This document shows positions 52,845 through 61,459 of a stretch of 64,000 bases of DNA, in pieces. A model generated the notes under the pieces. It did not search any database, was not told the origin of the DNA, and saw only the letters and a program-made list of their open reading frames with translations. How positions within the stretch are numbered: the first letter of the stretch is position 1; each line of letters starts with the position of its first letter. The DNA comes from Microbacterium soli. Lineage in GTDB: Bacteria; Actinomycetota; Actinomycetes; Actinomycetales; Microbacteriaceae. The translations under genes were made by a program, and so were the position numbers. The DNA lies in the NCBI RefSeq assembly GCF_039539005.1, contig NZ_BAABCP010000001.1:1674001-1738000 (forward strand). The letters are read 5' to 3'.

Positions 52845-53645
52845 GCCGGTGGCGGACGCGTCGACGACGACGATCTCGACGCCGTCCGCCCGCAGCGCGT
52901 CGAGGACGTCGCGTGGTGCTGAGGCATCGGTGACCAGCGTCCACGGCTTCGGCAGCGGAAGCCAGGCGTTGAACGGACTCGCCCCGATCTTGGGGCCGTG
53001 GGCGAGCACGTACACATGCCTCGCACGGCGGACCATGAGCTCTTTGAGCCGGATCTGTCCGAGGTCGGCCTCGCAGATCGCGCCCCGGGCGGAGACGCCG
53101 TCCGTGCCGAGGAAGAGCCGGTCGCAGCTCATCCGCTCCACCGCGGCTTCGGTGAGAGGGCCGATGAATCCCTGGCTCAGCGGACGCAGCCGCCCGCCGA
53201 GGTTGATGAGGTCGACGCCTGCGGAGTTCGACAGGATGTTCAGCACGGCCAGACTCGCCGTGCACACCGTGACATCGCGGGCGGCGATCAGTGCTTCGGC
53301 GACCGCGCTGACGGTCGAACCGGAATCCAGCAGGGCCACCTCGCCCGCGCCGATGCGTCCCGCCGCCCATCTTCCGATCGCGGCCTTCGCCTCGTGCCCC
53401 TCGCCGAGACGCTGCTGCAGGGACGCCTCGATGTGTCTCGTCGCCGGCATGACCCCGCCGAACGTCCTCGTGATGCGATCCTCGCTCGTCAGCCGGGCGA
53501 GGTCACGACGTATCGTCGATTCGGTCACGCCGAAGCGCCTCACCAGGTCCTCGACCCGGGTGGTGCCCTCGGCGCGGACGAGCTCGACGATCTCGTTCCG
53601 ACGAACATCCGAAGCCCGCATCTTCATGCCGCTATCTTGTCTCAT
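52842..53645 (-). CDS. DeoR/GlpR-family transcriptional regulator
   Basis: Regulator of 267 residues. The helix-turn-helix reads EIVELVRAEGTTRVEDLVRRFGVTESTIRRDL (read as two parts near residues 18-49), and the sensor domain, related to sugar-phosphate isomerases, contains LDSGSTVSAVAEAL and INLGGRLRPLSQGFIGP. The start is uncertain among ATGs at 53645, 53627 and 53621; the first overlaps pdxA2 by 14 bp. It is the last gene of dtnK-pdxA2-deoR and probably controls them through the TTGCGCG palindrome upstream of dtnK. The ligand is probably a phosphorylated four-carbon acid. Confidence 0.92.
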   Translation of the reverse strand: MRQDSGMKMRASDVRRNEIVELVRAEGTTRVEDLVRRFGVTESTIRRDLARLTSEDRITRTFGGVMPATRHIEASLQQRLGEGHEAKAAIGRWAAGRIGAGEVALLDSGSTVSAVAEALIAARDVTVCTASLAVLNILSNSAGVDLINLGGRLRPLSQGFIGPLTEAAVERMSCDRLFLGTDGVSARGAICEADLGQIRLKELMVRRARHVYVLAHGPKIGASPFNAWLPLPKPWTLVTDASAPRDVLDALRADGVEIVVVDASATG

Positions 53646-54639
53646 GTTCGGGTCGAGGGGCGACTTCGATCGCCTGGCGCACCGCTTCGATCATGCTGCG
53701 CGAATCGACTCTGCCCGTCCCGGCGATGTCGAACGCCGTACCGTGATCCACGGACGTGCGCGGTACGGGCAGGCCCACCGTGATGTTGACGCCGGCTTCG
53801 ATCCCGAGGACCTTGATCGGTCCATGGCCCTGGTCGTGGTACATGGCGACGACCAGATCGTAGTCGCCTCGGCCTGCGAGGAAGAACAGCGTGTCGGCGG
53901 GGAGTGGGCCGTGCGCGTCGATGCCGTCCCGCTGCGCGGCCCGGACCCCGGGGAGGATCTTGAGCTCCTCCTCGCCGTTGCCGAAGAGCCCGCCCTCGCC
54001 TGCGTGCGGGTTGATCGCGGCGACTCCGATCCGCGGGCGAGGATTGCCGGCCGCGACGAGAGCCTGGTGACCGCGACGGATGGTCCGCTCCACGATTCCG
54101 GGTTCGATCGCGGCGATGGCGTCGACCAGACCGATGTGCGTGGTGACGTGGATGACGCGCAGGGTCGGCGTGGCGAGCATCATCGACACCTCCGCGGTGT
54201 CCAGCAGCTCGGCGAGCAGCTCCGTGTGGCCGGGGTACGGGTGTCCCGCCAGGTGCAGCGCCTCCTTGTTGAGAGGCGCCGTGCAGATCGCCTGCACTTC
54301 CCCCCGGCGGGCCAGTTCGCATGCACGAACGATGTACTGGTACGCGGCTTCTCCCGCTGCGGCGGACAGCTCGCCCCACGGCAGGTCGGAGGGGACCTGC
54401 CCGAGATCGATCACGTTGATCCTGCCGGGTTCGAAGACGGCGTCCTCGACTCCGTCCACCGGCGCGACCTGCACGTCGATGCCCTGCACGGCCGCTCCCT
54501 GGCGGAGGCGCTCGGCGTCCCCGATGACGATCGCGCGGGAATCCGCCACGATCTGAGGGTCGGCCAGGGCGGCGGCGACGATCTCCGGGCCGACGCCGGC
54601 GGGATCGCCCATGGTCACGGCGATAAGTGGTCTGTTCAT
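53632..54639 (-). CDS. pdxA2: PdxA-family dehydrogenase, probable 4-phospho-D-threonate 3-dehydrogenase
   Basis: PdxA-like NAD-dependent oxidative decarboxylase of 335 residues. Metal-site histidines are visible in GHPYPGHTELLAELL, in VIHVTTHIGLVDAI and in YHDQGHGPIKVLG. The N-terminus reads AVTMGDPAGVGPEIVAAAL. Biosynthetic PdxA acts in pyridoxal phosphate synthesis, but pairing with a DUF1537 kinase marks the PdxA2 group, which converts 4-phospho-D-threonate or -erythronate to dihydroxyacetone phosphate and CO2. ATGA overlap with dtnK. Confidence 0.85.
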   Translation of the reverse strand: MNRPLIAVTMGDPAGVGPEIVAAALADPQIVADSRAIVIGDAERLRQGAAVQGIDVQVAPVDGVEDAVFEPGRINVIDLGQVPSDLPWGELSAAAGEAAYQYIVRACELARRGEVQAICTAPLNKEALHLAGHPYPGHTELLAELLDTAEVSMMLATPTLRVIHVTTHIGLVDAIAAIEPGIVERTIRRGHQALVAAGNPRPRIGVAAINPHAGEGGLFGNGEEELKILPGVRAAQRDGIDAHGPLPADTLFFLAGRGDYDLVVAMYHDQGHGPIKVLGIEAGVNITVGLPVPRTSVDHGTAFDIAGTGRVDSRSMIEAVRQAIEVAPRPEHETR

Positions 54640-55898
54640 GCGTGATTTCCCTTCGAGACGGCGCGTGCCGTCAAGTCGTCGACCAGGACGGTCAGGCTGT
54701 CCTCGCGTCCGTAGCTGCCGGGCCGAGTGATGATCAGCCGTCCGCCGGGCGTGCGCATGCGCACCGCACCGGGCTCGACCTCACCGGTGCGTCGATGCAC
54801 GCTTCCAAGGACGTCGACGTGTGACACACTCATGGCGTCGAGTGCCCTCCGGGCCGTCTCACCGCCGATGAGGATCAAGGAGAGGTCCGGGTCGTCTCCC
54901 GCGAGTGCGGCGGTGACTCGTGCGAGCTGGGCGCTCACGAGAGATGTGCCGTCCTCGACGACCGCGGACACGGCCGCGATTCCGCCGGCCAGGGCCGCCC
55001 GAACGGTCTTGGCCGTCCTCTCCGGGTGCGCCAGATCCTGCGCGCTCGCACGGATGACCGGGATCCCATCGGAGAGTGCCGCGAGCTGTGCCTGCGCGAT
55101 CGGCTCCGCGCTGCCGACGATGATCAGAGCGGGCCTCTCCGCGTCGGAGGGAAGCCGGGACACGTGCTCGGGGCCGCGGATGGCGTGGTCCGACGCGGGT
55201 GCACCCGTCGCGATGCTCATTCCCACAGCACGGGCCAAGGACGCCGAACCCGCCAGGGCCGGCCGTGGGAGGACCGACAGCGCCGCGGCGGCGATCCGCA
55301 CGAGGTCGTTCTCGTCGACGGCATCGCAGAGGACGGTCCGACCGGAGCGGACCGCGGTCGTGATCGATGAACGGATGCTCTGCGGGTCGCGGACCACCGT
55401 CAGATCCAGAGGTGACCAGAGCCGGTCCCCGATCGCATCCGCGACCGTGCGCGGGGCATCCGTGCGTTCGTGCCGCCAGGCATCAGTCTCCGACAGGGGT
55501 CGCCCGGCCACCGTCACGACGGATCCTTCCACTGTGCGGCGAAGGCGTGGGGATGCCGGGCAGAGCACGACTCCCTGCGTGGGAAGTGCGGACAGAACCA
55601 GGTCGATCCTCCCCCGCAGCAGCGAGTCGACCTTGATGAAGAGAAGATCATGCGGAGTCCCGAGCGTGGCTCGGCGGACTCTCGGAGCGATCGCCGCCGG
55701 TTCCGCGCTGCGCGTGTCGAGGTCGAGCACGACGGCGCTGGATGCGCTGACCGCATGCGATCCGACTGACGTGTCCTCGTCCGGCTCCTCGGTGAGATCG
55801 GCGTCGAGCAGAAGCGTGACATTGGTGACCGTTTCGCGCAGTGCGGCTGCAGTCTCTGCCGCGCCGGTCAGATCATCGGCGATGGCGAGTACGCGCAT
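54636..55898 (-). CDS. Four-carbon acid sugar kinase (DUF1537, DtnK/OtnK family)
   Basis: Kinase of 420 residues that phosphorylates D-threonate, D-erythronate or a similar acid. The N-terminal domain starts MRVLAIADDLTGAAETAAAL, the hallmark of the family, with the middle KVDSLLRGRIDLVL. The C-terminal nucleotide-binding domain shows LILIGGETARRALDAMSVSH and PGSYGREDSLTVLVDDL. AGGAGTCACC precedes the ATG. It is the first gene of the dtnK-pdxA2-deoR operon. The exact substrate (D-threonate versus L- or D-erythronate) depends on a third gene that is absent here, which favours the two-gene D-threonate route. Confidence 0.88.
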   Translation of the reverse strand: MRVLAIADDLTGAAETAAALRETVTNVTLLLDADLTEEPDEDTSVGSHAVSASSAVVLDLDTRSAEPAAIAPRVRRATLGTPHDLLFIKVDSLLRGRIDLVLSALPTQGVVLCPASPRLRRTVEGSVVTVAGRPLSETDAWRHERTDAPRTVADAIGDRLWSPLDLTVVRDPQSIRSSITTAVRSGRTVLCDAVDENDLVRIAAAALSVLPRPALAGSASLARAVGMSIATGAPASDHAIRGPEHVSRLPSDAERPALIIVGSAEPIAQAQLAALSDGIPVIRASAQDLAHPERTAKTVRAALAGGIAAVSAVVEDGTSLVSAQLARVTAALAGDDPDLSLILIGGETARRALDAMSVSHVDVLGSVHRRTGEVEPGAVRMRTPGGRLIITRPGSYGREDSLTVLVDDLTARAVSKGNHA

Positions 55899-56332
55899 GG
55901 TGACTCCTGACGTCGAGGTCGAATCGGGGCGGAGGTGAGTGGGCGGGGCGTCCGGGGGCGGACACGTGTTGTGAATTACTTGCGGATTTCAAGCTAATAC
56001 CATTGCGCGAAACGCGCAACTATGGTTCTGCCTCGCGTGCGGCGCCTCAGTGGACCGTACACGGTGGTTGAGGCCGACAGCGACCGGAGACCTGGCACCG
56101 CGCCTGTGGGCGTTCGTTCCGGATGCCGTCTTTGCCCGACGCGACAGCGTTCTGGGCATCGGCCTGCTGCCCATCGACTCGAGACGCCATGCACCTGCAC
56201 CCGCGGCTATCCGGCTCAGCCGCTGAGAAACCACATTCCGTGTGAGACATCACGCCTGAGCGCGTGCGTCTCAGGCGGAATATGGTTTCTCGACGGGACG
56301 CGTGCCGGGGGAGCGCAGGGCGGGCAGGGGAG
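55899..56332. promoter_or_regulatory. Control region upstream of dtnK and downstream of xylB; no gene seen
   Basis: This 434-bp gap contains the perfect palindrome TTGCGCG-AAA-CGCGCAA (56003-56019), a candidate operator for the DeoR regulator, about 105 bp upstream of dtnK. The stretch 56040-56220 shows nothing I can interpret. The right part holds the large inverted repeat described separately. Open frames crossing it have poor ribosome sites and no recognisable protein. Confidence 0.55.
56225..56291 (-). terminator. Large inverted repeat after xylB
   Basis: GAGAAACCACATTCCG (56225-56240) pairs with CGGAATATGGTTTCTC (56276-56291) with one mismatch. Inside, GCCTGAG (56254-56260) pairs with CTCAGGC (56270-56276), and TGAGAC (56243-56248) offers an alternative pairing with GTCTCA (56268-56273). 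It lies 42 bp past the xylB stop and probably ends transcription of xylAB. Competing folds make a small structured RNA possible. Confidence 0.55.
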
Positions 56333-57625
56333 TCAGCGCGGAGGGAGGACGGATGCGGCCTGGCGGGCCGCACCGAGGGCGACGTACTCGGCGGGGGCGG
56401 GGACCTCGACGGGGATGCCGAGCACGAGCGGCGCGATCTCACGCACGGCCTGCGACTGCGCGCCACCGCCGATCAGCAGGGCGCGTCGCAGTGGGACGCC
56501 CTGCTCCCGCAGGGCATCCAGTCCCGCGCCGAGGCCCGACAGCATCCCCTCCACGGCCGCACGCGCGAGGTTCTCGCGGGTGGTGGAGGCCAGCGTCATG
56601 CCGGACAGCGTGGCGGTGGCGTCGGGCAGGTTCGGGGTGCGCTCTCCCTCGAAGTACGGCTGCAGCGTGAGGCCGTCGGCGCCGGCGGATGCCGTGAGCG
56701 CCAGCTGCGAGAGGCCGTCGTGGTCCACGCCCAGCAGGCGCGCGATGGCGTCGAGCACGCGCGCCGCGTTGAGGGTCGCGACCAGCGGGAGGAAGCGCCC
56801 CGAGGCGTCGGCGAAGCCCGCGACCGTCCCGGTCTCATCGTGCACGGCCCGCTCGCTGACGGCGAAGACGGTGCCGCTCGTGCCGATCGACACGACCGCG
56901 TCGCCGACGGCCGCGCCGACGCCCAGCGCGGCGCCCGCGTTGTCGCCGGCACCGGGAGCCACGAGCCTGCCGTCGGCATCCGTCACCGACTCGGCGGGGT
57001 CCAGCACACGCGGCAGCACGGCGTCGTGTCCGAGCGCCGCGGAGAGCAGCTCGCGGTCGTATTCCCCGGTCTCCGGGTTCCAGTAGCCGGTCCCGCTGGC
57101 ATCCGACCGGTCGGTCACCAGCTCCTCGAGGTCGGGGCGCTCGGGGCCGAACCCGCGCAGCCGCCAGGTCAGCCAGTCGTGCGGGAGGGCGACGGCGGCG
57201 ACGCGCGCGGCGTGCTCCGGCTCGGCGTCGCGCAGCCAGCGCAGCTTCGTGATCGTGAACGACGCCACCGGTACGAGCCCCGTGCGCCGCGCGAGCTCGG
57301 CCGCGCCGAACTCCGCGATGAGGTCCGTCGCCGCCCCTGCGGAGCGGGTGTCGTTCCACAGCAGGGCATCGCGGATGACGGCGCCCGAGGCGTCCAGCGC
57401 GACCATGCCGTGCTGCTGCCCGCCGATCGACCAGGCCCGCACATCGGCCATGCCACCGGCATCCGTGATCGCCGACTGCAGCGCCGCCCACCACGCCTGC
57501 GGGTCGACGGAGGTGCCGTCGGGGTGCGACGCGCGACCGGTCCTCACGACGGCGCCGGTGTCGGCGTCCGTGATCACGACCTTGCAGGACTGCGTCGACG
57601 AGTCGACGCCCATCACCAGTGCCAT
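56333..57625 (-). CDS. xylB: Xylulokinase
   Basis: FGGY kinase of 430 residues, a short actinobacterial xylulokinase. It begins [20 protein letters not shown] and has [37 protein letters not shown] and [20 protein letters not shown], all usual for XylB. AGAGGA precedes the ATG at 57625, which decides it over an upstream ATG. It follows xylA on the same strand after 105 bp with a strong hairpin in between. It makes xylulose 5-phosphate, joining the arabinose route. Confidence 0.95.
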   Translation of the reverse strand: MALVMGVDSSTQSCKVVITDADTGAVVRTGRASHPDGTSVDPQAWWAALQSAITDAGGMADVRAWSIGGQQHGMVALDASGAVIRDALLWNDTRSAGAATDLIAEFGAAELARRTGLVPVASFTITKLRWLRDAEPEHAARVAAVALPHDWLTWRLRGFGPERPDLEELVTDRSDASGTGYWNPETGEYDRELLSAALGHDAVLPRVLDPAESVTDADGRLVAPGAGDNAGAALGVGAAVGDAVVSIGTSGTVFAVSERAVHDETGTVAGFADASGRFLPLVATLNAARVLDAIARLLGVDHDGLSQLALTASAGADGLTLQPYFEGERTPNLPDATATLSGMTLASTTRENLARAAVEGMLSGLGAGLDALREQGVPLRRALLIGGGAQSQAVREIAPLVLGIPVEVPAPAEYVALGAARQAASVLPPR

Positions 57626-57675
57626 GTGCGGCATCCTCTCATCTGCGCCGTGCGGTCATGCACGGAGGTTGTGCG

Positions 57676-57712
57676 GCCGAGACCCCGTCCCTGTGCGGGG
57701 CGGGGTCTCGGC
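57676..57712 (-). terminator. Hairpin between xylA and xylB
   Basis: GCCGAGACCCCG (57676-57687) and CGGGGTCTCGGC (57701-57712) form a 12-bp perfect stem 19 bp after the xylA stop. No T-run follows, so it may reduce rather than end readthrough into xylB. Confidence 0.6.
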
Positions 57713-57730
57713 GTACGGGAAGGGTGCGGC

Positions 57731-58921
57731 TCAGCGCGCGCCCAGCAGGTGCTCGGTGGCCAGCTGCTGCAGGCGCACGAACCCGAAGCCCCTGCCGCCG
57801 AAGTACGCGGAGGCGTCGAAGTCCTCGTACGCGCTGCGGTCGGCGAGAAGTGCGTCGTACGTCTCGCCCTCGCCGAGCGTGGGCTCGCGGAGCTCGGCGA
57901 CCTTGGCCGCTGCCAGTGCTTCCTGCACCTCGGGGTCGGCGCGGAACGCGGCAGCGCGCTCCTTGAGGAGCAGGTAGGTGCGCATGTTCGCGCTCGCGGA
58001 GTCCCAGACGCCGTTCTCGTCCTCGGTGCGGCTGGGCTTGTAGTCGAAGTGGCGGGGGCCGTCGTAGGCCGGTCCGCCCTGGGGGCCGCCGTGCTCGAGC
58101 AGGTCGACGAGCGCGAACGCGTTGTGCAGGTCGCCGTGGCCGAACACGAGGTCCTGGTCGTACTTGATGCCGCGCTGGCCGTTGAGGTCGATGTGGAACA
58201 GCTTGCCGTGATACAGCGCCTGGGCGATGCCGGCGGCGAAGTTGAGCCCCGCCATCTGCTCGTGGCCGACCTCGGGGTTCAGGCCCACCAGCTCGGGGCG
58301 CTCCAGGGAGTCGATGAACGCCAGCGCGTGGCCGACCGTGGGCAGCAGGATGTCGCCGCGGGGCTCGTTGGGCTTCGGCTCGATCGCGAAGCGGATGTCG
58401 TACCCCTTGTCGGTGACGTACTCGCCGAGCAGGTTCACGGCCTCGCGGTAGCGCTCCAGGGCCGCCTGGATGTCCTTGGCGGAGTCGTACTCGGCGCCCT
58501 CGCGCCCGCCCCACATGACGAACGTCTTCGCACCCAGCTCGACGCCGAGCTCCAGCTGGCGCAGCACCTTGCGCAGGGCGTAGCGACGCACCTGGCGGTC
58601 GTTGGAGGTGAAGCCGCCGTCCTTGAACACGGGCGCGCTGAAGAGGTTGGTGGTGACCATCGGCACGACCAGGCCGGTGTCGGCCAGGGCGCCCTTGAGT
58701 CGGTCGATCTGCTTCTGCCGCTCGGCGTCCGTCGAGCCGAACGCGAACAGGTCGTCGTCGTGGAAGGTGAGACCGTACGCCCCGAGCTCCGCGAGCTTCT
58801 CGACGGCGTGCACGACGTCGAGCTGCGGCCGGGTCGGTCCGCCGAACGGGTCGGTGCCGTTGTATCCGATGGTCCAGAGGCCGAACGAGAACCGGTCGGC
58901 CTTGGTGGGAGTGAGTGCCAT
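57731..58921 (-). CDS. xylA: Xylose isomerase
   Basis: Isomerase of 396 residues, typical of the actinobacterial class I enzyme (about 390), converting D-xylose to D-xylulose with Mg2+ or Co2+. The catalytic His54 lies in LTFHDDDLF, the metal-binding Glu181 and Lys183 in [10 protein letters not shown]. The start [17 protein letters not shown] is conserved in Streptomyces-type enzymes. The ATG at 58921 is preceded by GAAGGCGGATC. The inverted repeat ATGTT-N9-AACAT lies 30 bp upstream. Released xylose from the neighbouring GH3/transport operon is the expected substrate. Confidence 0.97.
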   Translation of the reverse strand: MALTPTKADRFSFGLWTIGYNGTDPFGGPTRPQLDVVHAVEKLAELGAYGLTFHDDDLFAFGSTDAERQKQIDRLKGALADTGLVVPMVTTNLFSAPVFKDGGFTSNDRQVRRYALRKVLRQLELGVELGAKTFVMWGGREGAEYDSAKDIQAALERYREAVNLLGEYVTDKGYDIRFAIEPKPNEPRGDILLPTVGHALAFIDSLERPELVGLNPEVGHEQMAGLNFAAGIAQALYHGKLFHIDLNGQRGIKYDQDLVFGHGDLHNAFALVDLLEHGGPQGGPAYDGPRHFDYKPSRTEDENGVWDSASANMRTYLLLKERAAAFRADPEVQEALAAAKVAELREPTLGEGETYDALLADRSAYEDFDASAYFGGRGFGFVRLQQLATEHLLGAR

Positions 58922-58950
58922 GATGATCCGCCTTCAGCGACGTCGTTGAA

Positions 58951-58969
58951 ATGTTGTAGGTCAGAACAT
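58951..58969. promoter_or_regulatory. Candidate operator upstream of xylA
   Basis: ATGTT (58951-58955) and AACAT (58965-58969) flank nine bases in the 95-bp gap before xylA. It is AT-rich for its surroundings. Which regulator binds is unclear. Confidence 0.4.
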
Positions 58970-59016
58970 ATCAAGATGAGGCGACGGATGCAATGCCCTG
59001 AGCGGGCATTCTTCGA

Positions 59017-60015
59017 TCAGCGCGACGGCGCCGCCGTCGACCGGCGAGCGCGCAGCTCCGCCGGCATCCGGACGTCCTCCCGCCCGCCCCCCGCCAGCAT
59101 GGACAGCAGCACTCGCACGGCGGCCGCTCCCATCTCGGTCAGCGGCTGGCGCACAGTGGAGAGCTGCGGCACGTGCGAGGCGGCCTCGGGGATGTCGTCG
59201 AAGCCGATGACCGAGAGGTCGTCGGGGACGCGCAGCCCCCGCTCGCCGGCGACACGCATCATCTCCAGCGCCGACAGGTCGTTGGCGGCGAACACCGCCG
59301 TCGGCGGGTCGGCGAGCGCCAGCAGCGCGTGGGCTCCGGCCGTGGAGTCCGCCGTCCGGTAGCCGCCGTCGGCGACCAGGGCGGCGTCGAACGGGAGGCC
59401 CGCCGCGGCCAGCGCGCTGCGATACCCCTCCTCGCGCTGCCGGGCGGAGATGAGGTCGGTGCGTCCGCGCAGATGGCCGATGCGGGTATGACCGAGGGAG
59501 ATGAGGTGCTCGGTGGCCGCCCGAGCGCCGTCGGTGTTGATGACGCTCACCGTCGACGGCCATTCCGGACCCTCGTGCGGGTCGATGGCGACGATCGGCA
59601 CCGAGGCCGCGGGGGGAGTGGAGGTCGGGGTGACGACGATGGCGCCGTCGATGAGCGTCCCGCCCAGGCGGGACAGCGACCGACGCTCCCAGCCCCTGTG
59701 GTCGCCGGCGGAGATGCTCCCGGCGTAGGCGAGCACGTCGTACTCCGTGCCCTGCAGCGCTGTGGAGACGCCCTGGAGCAGCTGCAGTGCGAAGGGCTCG
59801 AACTCCGCGACCAGCACTCCGATCACCCCGGTGCGCTGCCGCCGCATCGAGGTCGCCACCAGTGAGCTCTCGTATCCCAGCTCGTCCACCACGCGCATCA
59901 CGTGGCTCATGGTCGATGGCGCGACGCCGTCGCGCCCGTTGATCGCCTTGGACACGGTGGCGACGGAGACGCCGGCGGCCTGAGCGACATCGTGAATGGT
60001 GATGCGACGCGTCAT
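59017..60015 (-). CDS. LacI-family transcriptional regulator (xylan/xylose genes)
   Basis: Repressor of 332 residues with the helix-turn-helix ITIHDVAQAAGVSVATVSKAIN, hinge SSLVATSMRRQRTGVIGVL and sensor segments AVFAANDLSALEMM and LSVIGFDDIPEAASHVPQL. It is divergent from the binding-protein/permease/GH3 operon and upstream of xylA on its own strand, the position of BxlR in the streptomycete bxl cluster. The palindrome CGTTATCGATAACG in the divergent gap is its likely site. Confidence 0.92.
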   Translation of the reverse strand: MTRRITIHDVAQAAGVSVATVSKAINGRDGVAPSTMSHVMRVVDELGYESSLVATSMRRQRTGVIGVLVAEFEPFALQLLQGVSTALQGTEYDVLAYAGSISAGDHRGWERRSLSRLGGTLIDGAIVVTPTSTPPAASVPIVAIDPHEGPEWPSTVSVINTDGARAATEHLISLGHTRIGHLRGRTDLISARQREEGYRSALAAAGLPFDAALVADGGYRTADSTAGAHALLALADPPTAVFAANDLSALEMMRVAGERGLRVPDDLSVIGFDDIPEAASHVPQLSTVRQPLTEMGAAAVRVLLSMLAGGGREDVRMPAELRARRSTAAPSR

Positions 60016-60038
60016 GCGTTCACTCTACTGTTAGAAAA

Positions 60039-60059
60039 CGTTATCGATAACGATTGACA
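60039..60059 (+). promoter_or_regulatory. LacI-type operator abutting the -35 box of the bxl-like operon
   Basis: CGTTATCGATAACG (60039-60052) is a perfect 14-bp palindrome with central CG. TTGACA (60054-60059) follows after one base as a consensus -35 element, so bound repressor would block the polymerase. Confidence 0.7.
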
Positions 60060-60156
60060 CATCGGCCTCGACCTGTCAGAGTGGGCCGAAAGCACATTGG
60101 GTGGAGTCGGCAACAAATGCGGTCGACCCGCTGAAAACTCGAAGAGGAGACGCAGC

Positions 60157-61452
60157 ATGAAGATCCGAAAGGCTTTGGTCGCCGTCGGCGTGGCCGCCGC
60201 GACCCTGGGAATGCTCGGGCTCACCGCCTGTTCCGGCGGTGCGGATGAGCCGAGCGCAGACGGCAAGACCACGCTCACGATGTGGCACAACTCCACCACG
60301 GGCCCCGGCAAGGCTTACTGGGACGACGCGGCCGCCGCGTTCCACGAGGAGAACCCCGATATCACGATCGAGGTGACGTCGATCCAGAACGAGGACATGG
60401 ACGGCAAGCTGCAGACCGCGGTGAACTCCGGTGACATGCCCGACATCTTCATGGCACGTGGGGGCGGCAAGCTCGCCGACATCGTCAGCGCCGACAAGGT
60501 CAAGGACCTCACGGACCTCATCGACCCGGACGTGAAGAGCGCGTTCGGAGAGGCGCCGTTCAGCGCCTTCACCGTCGACGGCAAGATCTACGGGATGCCC
60601 TCCGCCGTGCTCCCCGGCGGATTCTTCTACAGCAAGGACCTGTTCGAGCAGGCCGGGATCACCTCCGAGCCCACCACCCTCGATGAGCTCAGCGACGCCG
60701 TCACCAAGCTCAAGGCCGCCGGCATCGAGCCCATCGCGCTCGGCGCGAAGGCGGCATGGCCGGCCGCGCACTGGTACTACTTCTTCTCGCTGCGCGCCTG
60801 CGGGCAGGAGCTGATCGAGAACCTCGCCACCGACCCCGACTTCTCCGACCCGTGCTGGCTGGAGGCCGCGGAGAACTTCGAGAAGTTCGCCGCCACCGAA
60901 CCCTTCGCCAAGGGCTTCCTGACCACCGACCCGCAGGAGGGCGCCAACTCCTCCGCCGGCCTCATCGCCAACCACAAGGCCGCCATGGAGCTCATGGGCG
61001 CCTGGGACGTGGGCGTGATCGCCAGCCTGACCCCCGACGAGAAGCCGCTGCCCGACCTGGGCTGGTTCCCGTTCCCCGACCTGGCTGACGGCGCCGGTGC
61101 TGACGGCGCCATGATGGGCGGCGTCGACGGCTACGCGTGCGCCAAGGACTCGCCGACCGCGTGCGAGGACTTCCTGAACTTCGTCTCGTCGAAGGAGTGG
61201 CAGGAGAAGTACGCGGTCGCCTTCCAGACCATCCCCGCCTCGCAGGAGGCCACGGGCGCGGTCACCGATCCGTCACTGATGCCGCTGATGGAGGCCTACC
61301 AGAAGGCGCCGTACGTGGCGCTGTGGCTCGACACCGCCCTCGGCCAGAACGTCGGAAACGCGCTGAACACCAGCGTCGTCGAGATGCTCGCCGGCCAGGG
61401 CAGCCCCGAGAAGCTCGTCGAGACCGTCACCGCGGCCCAGGCGAGGGGCTGA
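60157..61452 (+). CDS. Sugar ABC transporter substrate-binding lipoprotein (BxlE-like)
   Basis: CUT1 binding lipoprotein of 431 residues with the lipobox LGLTAC near residue 25 and mature start LTMWHNSTTGPGKAYWDDAAAAF. Several cysteines (RACGQ, SDPCWL, GYACAK, TACEDF) could form disulfides, as in streptomycete xylobiose binders. AGAGGAGA precedes the ATG at 60157. The order regulator, binding protein, two permeases, GH3 matches bxlR-bxlEFGA, so xylobiose or other xylo-oligosaccharides are the likely ligand. Confidence 0.9.
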   Translation: MKIRKALVAVGVAAATLGMLGLTACSGGADEPSADGKTTLTMWHNSTTGPGKAYWDDAAAAFHEENPDITIEVTSIQNEDMDGKLQTAVNSGDMPDIFMARGGGKLADIVSADKVKDLTDLIDPDVKSAFGEAPFSAFTVDGKIYGMPSAVLPGGFFYSKDLFEQAGITSEPTTLDELSDAVTKLKAAGIEPIALGAKAAWPAAHWYYFFSLRACGQELIENLATDPDFSDPCWLEAAENFEKFAATEPFAKGFLTTDPQEGANSSAGLIANHKAAMELMGAWDVGVIASLTPDEKPLPDLGWFPFPDLADGAGADGAMMGGVDGYACAKDSPTACEDFLNFVSSKEWQEKYAVAFQTIPASQEATGAVTDPSLMPLMEAYQKAPYVALWLDTALGQNVGNALNTSVVEMLAGQGSPEKLVETVTAAQARG

Positions 61453-61459
61453 CCATCTG

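Noticed and set aside
53632..54639. PdxA gene as part of pyridoxal phosphate synthesis
   Set aside because: It overlaps a DUF1537 kinase gene and a DeoR regulator, the context of catabolic PdxA2 enzymes; no other vitamin B6 gene is near.
56225..56291. Inverted repeat as the end of an insertion sequence
   Set aside because: No transposase or flanking duplication is visible, and the arms lie only 67 bp apart.
56264..59362. 1032-codon plus-strand open frame across xylB, xylA and the LacI gene
   Set aside because: It is antisense to three well-recognised genes and shows no domain.
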